Shown here: positions 18,764 through 25,534 of the stretch, piece after piece
Position numbering within the stretch: the first letter of the stretch is position 1
Layout of the letters: each line of letters begins with the position of its first letter
Source: Phenylobacterium sp.
GTDB taxonomy: Bacteria; Pseudomonadota; Alphaproteobacteria; Caulobacterales; Caulobacteraceae
NCBI RefSeq assembly: GCF_030651185.1
Contig: NZ_JAUSCJ010000022.1
Coordinates: 586,750-650,749 of the forward strand
DNA length: 64,000 bases
Direction of reading: 5' to 3'
Program-made: the position numbers and the translations under genes
The notes under the pieces: model-generated
The model's input: only the letters and a program-made list of their open reading frames with translations
Databases searched by the model: none
What the model was told of the DNA's origin: nothing

Positions 18764-19498
18764 ATGGAGCAAATGGCGTTTTCAGACGGGGCGACGGACG
18801 AAGACCTGTCGTACGTCGACTGGACCGACGCGGACTGCACCGATGCGGTGTTCGTGGGCTGCACGATCGAGGGGGCGCAGTTTTCGGGGACGGTGCTGGA
18901 AGGCAGTAAATTCAAGGGTTGCCGCATCCTTGGGTCCCGGTTCGCCAGCGCCAACCTGCGCGAGGCGCACTTCGAGGCCTGCGTGTTCGCGCAAGGCCAA
19001 CATGGGCCAACATTTGCCCATTGCGGTCTCGACGAGGTGCGCTTCACCCGCTGTGATCTGTCCTTCGCCCGGTTCGAGCGGTCGAGCCTTTACGGGGCGC
19101 AGTTCGAGACCTGCAACCTGCGCGGCGCGGCCTTTGTGGGGGCGGACTTCAGCCGGTCGTTCGGGCGCAAGGTGATCCGCACCCAGGTGTCGTTCTCGGG
19201 CTGCAGCCTGGAGCTGGCGGATCTCGCCCAGGCGCGGCTGGCGGGCGCGGACCTGACCAATGTGTCGCTGCGGGAGACCGACCTGCGGGAGGCCGACCTG
19301 ACGGGGGCGGATATGAGGAAGTGCGATCTGTTCCAGGCCCTGACTGGGGGCGCCAAGTTCGCCGACGCTGACCTGCGCGGGGCGGAGGTCAGCGGCCTGA
19401 ACCTGTCAGCGCTGGCGAACTGCGAAGGGATGAAGGTCGATGTCGGTCAGCAGTACCGGCTGCTGACCGCCTTGGGCCTCGACGTCTACGCGGAGTAG
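18764..19498 (+). CDS. Pentapeptide repeat protein
   Basis: About 244 residues built largely of A-(D/N)-L-x-x repeats, for example A-D-L-A-Q-A-R-L-A-G-A-D-L and A-D-L-T-G-A-D-M-R. These form a right-handed quadrilateral beta-helix. Such proteins include DNA-gyrase-protecting mimics, but most have no known role. The N-terminal half has degenerate repeats with several cysteines. Start choice is uncertain: ATG 18764 or ATG 18773, the latter with GGAG only three bases away. It starts about 20 bp after thiC, so read-through from the riboswitch-controlled transcript is possible. Confidence 0.85.
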   Translation: MEQMAFSDGATDEDLSYVDWTDADCTDAVFVGCTIEGAQFSGTVLEGSKFKGCRILGSRFASANLREAHFEACVFAQGQHGPTFAHCGLDEVRFTRCDLSFARFERSSLYGAQFETCNLRGAAFVGADFSRSFGRKVIRTQVSFSGCSLELADLAQARLAGADLTNVSLRETDLREADLTGADMRKCDLFQALTGGAKFADADLRGAEVSGLNLSALANCEGMKVDVGQQYRLLTALGLDVYAE

Positions 19499-19719
19499 TC
19501 GTCGTCCCTCTGGGCTTTGACCTTGACCCGCTCGGGCTTGGGCCAGGACTTGACCATGATCACCAGCATCGAGGACCCGAGGATCGCCGCGAGCCCGGCC
19601 ATGCCCTGGGCGGTGTCCATGCCGATCGCAGCCTGACGGCCCACCAGGGCGCTGGCCACGATGACGAAGGCCATGGCGGCGCGTTCGGCGGAGATGCGGG
19701 CAATGATCGACTTGAGCAT
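19486..19719 (-). CDS. Small membrane protein (paralog of the next gene)
   Basis: About 77 residues from ATG 19719, preceded by AGGAG. Two hydrophobic segments lie at about 13-33 and 39-58, with a charged tail K-P-E-R-V-K-V-K-A-Q-R-D-D-D. Its pattern M-L-K-S-I-I-A-R, A-E-R-A-A, G-R-Q-A-A-I-G-M and L-G-S is shared with the small gene 130 bp upstream on the same strand. No family name recognised. Its 3' end overlaps the pentapeptide gene end. Confidence 0.6.
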   Translation of the reverse strand: MLKSIIARISAERAAMAFVIVASALVGRQAAIGMDTAQGMAGLAAILGSSMLVIMVKSWPKPERVKVKAQRDDDYSA

Positions 19720-19849
19720 GGGTTCTCCTATGCCCTCCATTTGACGTGCGATTTCAGAGTCGTAGGTCAGGGTAAATATCGAATGTGGTCAGGCTGCGGC
19801 GAGTGGTCACGCTTCAGGCGGCTGGCGGACCGGTTTGCCGTCTTTGTGG

Positions 19850-20065
19850 TCAGTCGTCCTGGCGGGCGGGGACCTTGGCCGGCGTCGGCGCGACCCGCAC
19901 CCAGACGGCCACGGTTACGGAGCCCAGCATCGCCGTCGCCGCGCCCGCCCACTGGACCAGCTCCATCCCCTGGGCGGCGTAGCGGCCGGCCATCAGGCTG
20001 ACGGCGAACACCAGGACGGCGGAAGCCCATTCGGCTCCGGTGCGCGAAAACAGCGTGTTCAGCAT
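19850..20065 (-). CDS. Small membrane protein (paralog of the preceding gene)
   Basis: About 71 residues from ATG 20065, with AAGGA upstream. Two hydrophobic segments (about 13-30 and 38-58) are followed by K-V-P-A-R-Q-D-D. It aligns along its length with the neighbouring small protein: M-L-N-T-L-F-S-R, A-E-W-A-S, G-R-Y-A-A-Q-G-M and A-M-L-G-S. The pair is a tandem duplication. The longer frame starting at 20176 lacks a ribosome site and is not used. Confidence 0.6.
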   Translation of the reverse strand: MLNTLFSRTGAEWASAVLVFAVSLMAGRYAAQGMELVQWAGAATAMLGSVTVAVWVRVAPTPAKVPARQDD

Positions 20066-20273
20066 GGGGGTCCTTGCGGCAGGGCCGGATGTCGGTAGAA
20101 GCGCACAAGGCCATACCTGCAAGGGATTTGCGATGCGGCATGGCCGCGCAGCAATGATCTCGGCCGTCACCGTCACCGACTACGGCGCGCGGTTGGCGGC
20201 GGGGCTCTGGATGCGGCGAAGGTGGCGGCGGAGTAGGGGGTTGGGGGTGGCTCCTCGGTGAGGGGGTTATTGT

Positions 20274-20299
20274 GCAATTGATATCATGTCACCGAATAT
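20274..20299 (+). repeat. 26-bp repeat, copy A (left boundary of the PYP module)
   Basis: Contains GCAATTGATATCATGTCACC followed by GAATAT. It is identical over 26 bp to copy C at 23548-23573 and matches copy B (22766-22786) in inverted orientation over 21 bp. It lies beyond the 3' end of the PAS gene in a region without genes (20066-20346). Confidence 0.9.
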
Positions 20300-20346
20300 A
20301 AGAAGTCCCGATCCAAACAAGGCGATCTGGCCCTCCGCCTTGCCCG

Positions 20347-20811
20347 CTATGCAGATGGCTTTCTCGAGACCTCAACGGCGCGGGTGCGAACTGGAGCCAG
20401 GCCGTCTGGCGCAAACCTTGCCGCACGGGGCCGTCCCGGGCCTCGCTCGACCTCTCGTTCGATGGCGATGGCGTTGATCAGGCGTCCTGAATCGTCACTC
20501 ACCGGGTAGACTTGGATGCGGCAGAGATACGCCTCGCCGCTCTTACGGTAGTTAACAAGAGTCGTCTCGTGTGGCTCCAGAGTTCGAAGAGAACGCGCCA
20601 GGGCCTTTCGCGCAGCGAGGCTTGTGCCTGCGCCCTGAAGAATCCGTGGACTCTGGCCAACCATTTCACACGCCGCGTAGCCGGTCATCCGCTCGAACGC
20701 CGGGTTCACATAGAGCACGATGGGCCCCGGCGCATTGAGTGCGCCATCGGTCACCACGACCGCATGATCTAGAGACTCCGCCATGAGGCGCACGGCCTGA
20801 ACCAGCGACAC
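20347..20811 (-). CDS. Single PAS-domain protein, LOV-like but lacking the photoactive cysteine
   Basis: About 154 residues if started at GTG 20811, which has AGGAGGAG nine bases upstream; a TTG at 20874 is possible. One PAS domain fills residues ~15-120: V-V-V-T-D, V-L-Y-V-N-P-A-F-E-R-M-T-G-Y, then G-Q-S-P-R-I-L-Q-G. In LOV photoreceptors the last motif reads N-C-R-F-L-Q-G. Here Ser-Pro replaces Asn-Cys, so flavin adduct formation is not expected. The remaining strands (Y-R-K-S-G-E-A-Y-L-C-R-I-Q-V-Y-P-V) fit LOV-class PAS. It has no output domain. It is divergent from pyp, about 250 bp away. Confidence 0.8.
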   Translation of the reverse strand: MSLVQAVRLMAESLDHAVVVTDGALNAPGPIVLYVNPAFERMTGYAACEMVGQSPRILQGAGTSLAARKALARSLRTLEPHETTLVNYRKSGEAYLCRIQVYPVSDDSGRLINAIAIEREVERGPGRPRAARFAPDGLAPVRTRAVEVSRKPSA

Positions 20812-21063
20812 GAAGCTTCTCTCCTCCTGCGTTTCGCCGCGACTGCGCGACACCCCCTCGACGGACCGCGACAAGAAGGCCTTCTGGAAATTAGGAAAGA
20901 GTTAACATTCATCCATCGCAGAAGGCCTTATGCCCTGCCGTCTCCTGTCAGCAGGTTCAAATGTCAGGGTCCCAAGCTCTCGAAATCAAGCTATTGTTAA
21001 TCCTTCTCGACACGTGATGTGGCGCGCAGTGATCGGCGTTGCATGGCATGGGAGATGGGAATT

Positions 21064-21448
21064 ATGGCTGGACTCGAAATCGTCGCGTTTGGGTCAGACG
21101 ACATAGACAACGTGCTGAAGAACAAGTCGGCATCTGAGATTGATAAGCTTGCCTTTGGCGCGATCCAACTCGATCGGGCCGGGCGGGTGCTTCAGTACAA
21201 TGCGATGGAAGGTGAGATCACCGGCCGCGATCCCCGCGCCACGCTCGGCAAGAACTTCTTCACCGAGGTCGCGCCCTGCACAAACAGGCCCACGTTCAAG
21301 GGCGTTTGATAAGGGAGTCGCCTCGGGCACGTTGAATACGATCTTTGAATATACCTTCGACTACAACATGACGCCGACCAAGGTGCGCGTGCACATGAAG
21401 AAGGCGCTGGTCGACGATTCCTACTGGGTCTTCGTCAAGCGGGCCTGA
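21064..21448 (+). pseudogene. pyp: Photoactive yellow protein gene, interrupted by one frameshift
   Basis: PYP is a small cytoplasmic blue-light sensor that carries p-coumaric acid on a cysteine thioester. From ATG 21064 (after GGGAGATGGGA) the frame reads [25 protein letters not shown] and A-P-C-T, then stops at TGA 21307-21309. From 21308 another frame continues [19 protein letters not shown] and S-Y-W-V-F-V-K-R to a stop at 21448. Tyr45, Glu49, Thr53, Arg55 and Cys72 match Halorhodospira PYP Tyr42, Glu46, Thr50, Arg52 and Cys69, offset +3. One base sits where one codon is expected, so the lesion is a 2-base deletion, a +1 insertion, a sequencing error or a recoding site. The CoA ligase gene follows directly. 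Confidence 0.93.
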
Positions 21449-21459
21449 GGCCCGGGATT

Positions 21460-22722
21460 GTGAACATGCCGGGTCTGGAGACATGGTGGCGCGACCCCGA
21501 TGCGCTGCACCGCTACGTCGTGGACCTTGTCCATGACGAAGTATCGCGTCTTCGACCCGGTTTCCTCCTGCCCCTTCGGCCCTGGCGCGGAGATCTGAGC
21601 CTGGTGGAGTCGCCTGGCCTGGCGTGTGACTCGCTGGAACTGGTCAATTTGGTAAGCGCCGTCGTGGAAGCGGTGCAGATGCACCGGTCGGGAATCGAGG
21701 ACTATCTCCTGGCGCGCCGCACGCTCGGCGACTGGGTGGCCATTGTTGGCGCCTCGCTAGAGCACTTTTCAGACGAGCTTACCTTCCGAACATCAGGCAC
21801 GACCGGAGCGCCTAAAGCGCGCCAACACCAGCTGACGACGCTCGTGCAGGAGATCGACGAACTTGCGCCGCTGTTCGGGGAGCGCCACCGCGTTCTCTGC
21901 GCTGCGCCGGCTCACCATATTTACGGTTTCCTCTTCTCGATCCTTCTTCCGAGGCGCCTCGGCGCCGAGGCCATCGACATCCGGATACAATCCCCGGCCG
22001 GCGTCGGCGCCATGCTCCGTGATGGTGACCTCGTCATCGGCCATCCCGCCTTCTGGACCGCCTTCTCACGGGCCGGCGTCACCACGACAGCCGAGGTGGT
22101 GGGCGTCACTTCGACTGCGCCTTGTCCTGCCGATGTGGCGCGTGCGGTGACCGAACGAGGCCTTACGCGGCTTGTCGAAGTCTATGGATCTTCGGAAACG
22201 GCGGGCTTGGCTGTTCGCGAAGATCCCGACTCGGCGTTTCGACTGTTCTCCTATTGGAGACGCGGCTCGGACGATTTCACACTCGACCGCAGGCTTCCCG
22301 ACGGAGCTGTGGAGACAGTGGCAGCCCCCGATCACCTCGTCTGGTGCAATGAGCGCAACTTTCGGGTCGAGGGGCGGCGGGACCACGCCGTGCAGATCGG
22401 TGGCGTCAATGTCCTGCCGGAGCAGGTCCGTCAGCGGCTATGCGAGCATCCGATGGTGAAAGATGCCGTGGTGCGCCTGATGCGTCCTGACGAAGGCGTG
22501 CGCCTGAAGGCCTTCATCGTTCCGACCGCACCGAGCCTCGATATCGTCGAGCTCCGGTGCGAGCTAGCGGCCTGGTGTGACGCGAGACTCAGCGTCCCCG
22601 AGCGCCCAAAAGCTTTCAACTTTGGTTCGGAAGTTCCAAGGGGCGCCATGGAAAAGCCCGTGGACTGGTCAATCTTCGAAGAGGCGGCATCCAACCCCGC
22701 AAGCCCCAGTTTGGACCTCTGA
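21460..22722 (+). CDS. pcl: 4-coumarate:CoA ligase, photoactive yellow protein activation type
   Basis: Adenylate-forming enzyme predicted to convert p-coumarate to the CoA thioester used to load PYP. It has 420 residues, shorter than plant-type 4-coumarate ligases but typical of the PYP-associated family. The AMP-binding P-loop T-S-G-T-T-G-A-P-K lies at 111-119. The motifs E-V-Y-G-S-S-E-T-A-G and R-D-H-A-V-Q-I-G-G-V-N-V follow, and the catalytic lysine region near the C-terminus is M-E-K-P-V-D-W. The start is GTG 21460, or ATG 21466. It begins 11 bp after pyp. The frame is intact although pyp is not. No tyrosine ammonia-lyase is encoded nearby. Confidence 0.9.
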   Translation: MNMPGLETWWRDPDALHRYVVDLVHDEVSRLRPGFLLPLRPWRGDLSLVESPGLACDSLELVNLVSAVVEAVQMHRSGIEDYLLARRTLGDWVAIVGASLEHFSDELTFRTSGTTGAPKARQHQLTTLVQEIDELAPLFGERHRVLCAAPAHHIYGFLFSILLPRRLGAEAIDIRIQSPAGVGAMLRDGDLVIGHPAFWTAFSRAGVTTTAEVVGVTSTAPCPADVARAVTERGLTRLVEVYGSSETAGLAVREDPDSAFRLFSYWRRGSDDFTLDRRLPDGAVETVAAPDHLVWCNERNFRVEGRRDHAVQIGGVNVLPEQVRQRLCEHPMVKDAVVRLMRPDEGVRLKAFIVPTAPSLDIVELRCELAAWCDARLSVPERPKAFNFGSEVPRGAMEKPVDWSIFEEAASNPASPSLDL

Positions 22723-22765
22723 ACCTGTGATTACGGGCTACGGTGACGCGGATTACGGTGGATTA

Positions 22766-22786
22766 CGGTGACATGATATCAATTGC
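22766..22786 (-). repeat. 21-bp repeat, copy B (inverted, left end of the RAYT unit)
   Basis: The minus strand reads GCAATTGATATCATGTCACC then G, matching copies A and C. It abuts two tandem GATTACGGTG decamers at 22751-22770 on the side toward the CoA ligase gene. With copy C it forms inverted ends around the transposase. Confidence 0.85.
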
Positions 22787-22842
22787 ATGATTGTAGTTCG
22801 GCGCTATCCTCGCGCCACGACGTTCAACCGAGGACGGTACTG

Positions 22843-23547
22843 ATGGCGCGTCGCGCACGCATGATCTTTCCGGGCGTCGCTCACCACGTGACGCAGCGGG
22901 GCAACCGCCGCGAGCCGATCTTTTTCGAGGACGGCGATCAGCAGATCTATCTCGACCTGCTGGCTGCGCAGCTCAAGCGCTACGGCGTGGCCTGCTGGGG
23001 CTATTGCCTGATGCCCAATCACGTCCACCTGATCCTGACGCCCTCCGACGAGATCGGCCTCGCCCGCGCTGTGGGCGAGGCTCACCGCCGCTACACCGCC
23101 TTTGTCGGGGCGCGCGGGCGCTGGACCGGGCATCTGTTCCAGGGGCGGTTCGGCTCCGTGGCGATGGACGAGGCCCATCTGATCGCGGCGTTGCGATATG
23201 TCCCCCTCAACCCGGTCAAGGCGGGCCTGGTGGCGCGCGCGCAGGACTGGCCGTGGTCCAGCGCCGCGGCCCACCTCGCCGGGCGCGATACGGCTTACGT
23301 CGAGGTGGCGCCGGCCCTCTCGCGGGTCGCCGATTTCGCCGGGCTGATCGCGCCGGCCGATGACATCGATCCCCAATGGACCAGCATCCTGCGGGCCGAA
23401 CTCATCGGCCGCCCGGTCGGGGCCAAGGCCTGGATCGAGCAGCTGGAACGCCAGTCCGGGCGCGTCCTGTCGCCGCAAAAGCGCGGGCCCAAGCCGAAGG
23501 GTGACAAGGCGGGCGCGACGACCTCGCCGTTTGGAGCAGCGGATTAG
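22843..23547 (+). CDS. REP-associated tyrosine transposase (RAYT, Y1/HUH family)
   Basis: A 234-residue single-strand DNA transposase of the IS200/REP-associated class. The HUH motif is His60-Val-His62 in M-P-N-H-V-H-L-I. The probable catalytic tyrosine is Tyr119 in L-R-Y-V-P-L-N-P-V-K-A-G. The opening R-M-I-F-P-G-V-A-H-H-V-T-Q-R-G-N-R-R is typical of RAYT proteins. ATG 22843 follows GAGGAC; a longer frame from 22783 would include repeat B. The C-terminal tail is basic. The gene appears intact. Confidence 0.93.
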   Translation: MARRARMIFPGVAHHVTQRGNRREPIFFEDGDQQIYLDLLAAQLKRYGVACWGYCLMPNHVHLILTPSDEIGLARAVGEAHRRYTAFVGARGRWTGHLFQGRFGSVAMDEAHLIAALRYVPLNPVKAGLVARAQDWPWSSAAAHLAGRDTAYVEVAPALSRVADFAGLIAPADDIDPQWTSILRAELIGRPVGAKAWIEQLERQSGRVLSPQKRGPKPKGDKAGATTSPFGAAD

Positions 23548-23573
23548 GCAATTGATATCATGTCACCGAATAT
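23548..23573 (+). repeat. 26-bp repeat, copy C (right end of RAYT unit)
   Basis: Begins at the base after the transposase stop codon. GCAATTGATATCATGTCACC plus GAATAT is identical to copy A. It contains the short palindrome TGATATCA. Confidence 0.9.
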
Positions 23574-23628
23574 CGGGGCGGGGGCGGGGGCGTGGCGATG
23601 TTGGCGACGCGCGCGGTCCAAGCCGGGG

Positions 23629-24063
23629 TTAGTCGGTCGCCGACAGCAGCTCGGTCCGGATGCCCAACTCCCCGGCGGCGGCGGCCAGGCGGTGGTCAAG
23701 GGTCACCAGCAGCAAGTCGCCGCGCCGGCAGATGGCGGCGTGCAGGGCGTCCGGCGCGCGGAGTATGAGGTCGAAGCGGCGGACGAAGATATTGGCCAGC
23801 CGGATGTCGGAGGCCTGCAGGTCGAGGTCGATGGTGGCCGAGGCGCGCCAGGCGTCGAAGTCGGCGAGGCGGGCCGTGGCGTCAGCCGCTTCCAGCAGGC
23901 CGGTGCGAACGAGGCGCGACAAGGCCGAAGCCACCTCGGCGGCGGCGAACTCGCTCACCACCAGGGGCTGGTCGGCCTCGGCGATGAAGCGATCCACAAG
24001 CGGGCTTCCCGGCTCCTCGATCAGGATCGGCAGGATCGCGCTGGCGTCTAGATAGGCGCTCAC
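23629..24063 (-). CDS. vapC: PIN-domain toxin, VapC-like
   Basis: A 144-residue PIN-domain ribonuclease, toxin of a type II toxin-antitoxin pair. The acidic residues that bind magnesium are recognisable: Asp in S-A-Y-L-D-A-S-A at the start, Glu in F-A-A-A-E-V, Asp in R-A-P-D-A-L-H-A-A and the late T-L-D-H-R-L. It starts at GTG 24063, whose GTGA overlaps the antitoxin stop by four bases. An open frame extends upstream to 24321 but only shadows the antitoxin. Confidence 0.9.
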   Translation of the reverse strand: MSAYLDASAILPILIEEPGSPLVDRFIAEADQPLVVSEFAAAEVASALSRLVRTGLLEAADATARLADFDAWRASATIDLDLQASDIRLANIFVRRFDLILRAPDALHAAICRRGDLLLVTLDHRLAAAAGELGIRTELLSATD

Positions 24064-24305
24064 CCTTCGTCGTACAGCTGGCTGAGCAGCTCCACCGAGG
24101 TCAGGCCGACGCCGCTGCGCTTCAGCCGGCGCGCCTTCAGCCACGCATAGCTGGTCGTGGAGGCCTTCTGGTCCTCCCGCGCAACTGGACGCAGTTCGGC
24201 GACGGCCTTGCCATGCCGGGAGATGATGACCTCCTCGCCCTCCAGGGCGCGGTCGATCAGGCGCGGCAGGCCGTTCTTGGCGTCGGCGACGCTGTAGGTG
24301 GTCAA
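24060..24305 (-). CDS. vapB: Phd/YefM-type antitoxin, VapB-like
   Basis: An 81-residue antitoxin. The N-terminal DNA-binding part T-Y-S-V-A-D-A-K-N-G-L-P-R-L-I-D-R-A-L-E-G-E-E-V is that of the Phd/YefM family. The C-terminal tail (V-E-L-L-S-Q-L-Y-D) would wrap the toxin. Translation starts at TTG 24305 with GGAGG seven bases upstream. It is first in the operon, as usual, and coupled to the toxin by the GTGA overlap. An inverted repeat upstream is a likely autoregulatory operator. Confidence 0.9.
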   Translation of the reverse strand: MTTYSVADAKNGLPRLIDRALEGEEVIISRHGKAVAELRPVAREDQKASTTSYAWLKARRLKRSGVGLTSVELLSQLYDEG

Positions 24306-24322
24306 GGGAGGACCTCCGCAAT

Positions 24323-24344
24323 TATGGCTATAAGTGTAGCCATA
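24323..24344. promoter_or_regulatory. Inverted-repeat operator of the first vapBC operon
   Basis: TATGGCTA (24323-24330) and TAGCCATA (24337-24344) form a perfect 8-bp inverted repeat with a 6-bp spacer, 18 bp upstream of the antitoxin start. This placement is typical for autorepression by the toxin-antitoxin complex. Confidence 0.6.
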
Positions 24345-24401
24345 TCGGACCGAAGATCAATGGGGGTCGCGGCGGACGGGCGCGGCCCAAGGTTGCGTCG
24401 T

Positions 24402-24872
24402 TCAGCCCAACCCCAGCCGCACCGGATCGAGCGCCGTGCCCGCCGGGTAGTTGCCGCCCAGCCATTGGCTGCCGAACATCAGCAGGGCGGCAGGGAGGGC
24501 GAGCTCGCCGGGCTCGGCCGCCACGGCCCCGAGGTCGAGCTTGGCGGCTTCCAGGCGGTAGGTGCGGGTGGGGTGGTCGGCGACGGTGAGGACGGCGCCG
24601 GCGTCGGTGATCTCGAGGATGGGATCGACCATCCAGACCTTGAGCATGCCGCCGTGGGCCTCGAAATGGACGATGCCGGTGAAGGTCCCGCGTCCGGTCA
24701 GCTTGCCGGCCTCATCGACGGCCAGGGTGCTGTCGGGGCCGGCTGCGAAGACGAAGCCGCCGTCGGCGGCGGTCTGCGCGCCCTCGCTGGTCTGGGTCTT
24801 GCCGCCGGCGCCCTCGACATAGGCCCGGAAGCTTTGCTTCACGCCCCAGCTCAGTGTCGTCACGGCGGCCAT
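24402..24872 (-). CDS. Stand-alone HtaA-domain protein
   Basis: A 156-residue protein consisting of one HtaA-like domain, recognised by L-S-W-G-V-K-Q-S-F-R-A-Y-V near the start and the F-V-F-A-A-G and H-F-E-A-H-G-G-M-L-K-V strands. In actinobacteria HtaA domains bind haem at the cell surface. Here there is no signal peptide or membrane anchor, so a cytoplasmic role is implied. ATG 24872 is preceded by GAGGAG. It lies 11 bp after coaD in the same direction and is probably co-transcribed with it. Confidence 0.75.
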   Translation of the reverse strand: MAAVTTLSWGVKQSFRAYVEGAGGKTQTSEGAQTAADGGFVFAAGPDSTLAVDEAGKLTGRGTFTGIVHFEAHGGMLKVWMVDPILEITDAGAVLTVADHPTRTYRLEAAKLDLGAVAAEPGELALPAALLMFGSQWLGGNYPAGTALDPVRLGLG

Positions 24873-24883
24873 GGCGGCTCTCC

Positions 24884-25432
24884 TCAGTTCGATGACGGGC
24901 GGCGGGCGGCGAAGGCCGCCTCGACGCAGGGCATGACCAGCCAGCCGATGCGCTCGCCCACGAAGTCCAGTTCCTTGGCGGTGCTGGAGGACACATGCAG
25001 AAACTGAGATTCGCAGATGAAGTGAACCATCAGCACCCGTGGGTCGATACGTTCGGCCACCCCGTGCAGGTTGAACTCGTCGTTGAAGTCGCTGGCCTCG
25101 CGCAGGCCGCGCACGACGTGGGTGGCGCCGATCTCGTGGGCGTAGCCGATCAGGCTGCGGTTGGCGTAGTCGCCCACCTCCAGCGCGCCGTCGAACAGGC
25201 TGTCGGCGTCGCCGGTGTTGGCGGCCTGCGGCCACAGCTCGGTGACCGAATCCAGGATCAGCCGCCGGCTCTCCTCGACCCCGAAGGTGCGGCCCTTCCT
25301 GACATTGGTGCCGATGGCGACGTGAACGGCGTCGAAGGTCTTCAGCGCCTTGCCGATGATGTCCAGATGGCCCCGGGTGACGGGATCGAAGGACCCCGCA
25401 TAGAGCGCCTTGGTGGCGCCGGACTTACGCAT
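24884..25432 (-). CDS. coaD: Phosphopantetheine adenylyltransferase (CoaD-like)
   Basis: Nucleotidyltransferase that makes dephospho-CoA from phosphopantetheine. The T-x-G-H motif is T19-R-G-H22 within Y-A-G-S-F-D-P-V-T. R-G-L-R-E-A-S-D-F and V-S-S-S-T-A-K-E correspond to the R-G-L-R-x-x-S-D-F and I-S-S-S motifs of the family. At 182 residues it is about 20 longer than usual, with an insert after the T-E-L-W-P region (about residues 67-80). It could be the sole CoaD or a diverged second copy; this cannot be decided from the window. Confidence 0.85.
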   Translation of the reverse strand: MRKSGATKALYAGSFDPVTRGHLDIIGKALKTFDAVHVAIGTNVRKGRTFGVEESRRLILDSVTELWPQAANTGDADSLFDGALEVGDYANRSLIGYAHEIGATHVVRGLREASDFNDEFNLHGVAERIDPRVLMVHFICESQFLHVSSSTAKELDFVGERIGWLVMPCVEAAFAARRPSSN

Positions 25433-25534
25433 GTGGGGACCTCGAACGCGTGCCTGAGAGGCGGAGAGTTCCGCGATGCGGGTCGATTGCGCAAGCCCCG
25501 GCGCGCCGGGCGACTTTCACGTTATGATCAGGCC

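Larger units (their letters stand above)
22766..23573 (+). mobile_element. RAYT unit: Y1-type REP-associated transposase with inverted flanking repeats
   Basis: About 0.8 kb consisting of copy B, the transposase gene and copy C in inverted orientation, with a third copy (A) 2.5 kb upstream. RAYT genes are generally domesticated and act on REP palindromes rather than moving as insertion sequences, so REP-type spread of the 21-26 bp sequence is the expected behaviour. No target duplication is evident. Confidence 0.75.

Noticed and set aside
22751..22770. Short tandem GATTACGGTG repeats as a possible CRISPR or iteron array
   Set aside because: Only two perfect copies without spacers; more simply part of the repeat B junction. 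No CRISPR array or replication origin is seen in the window.
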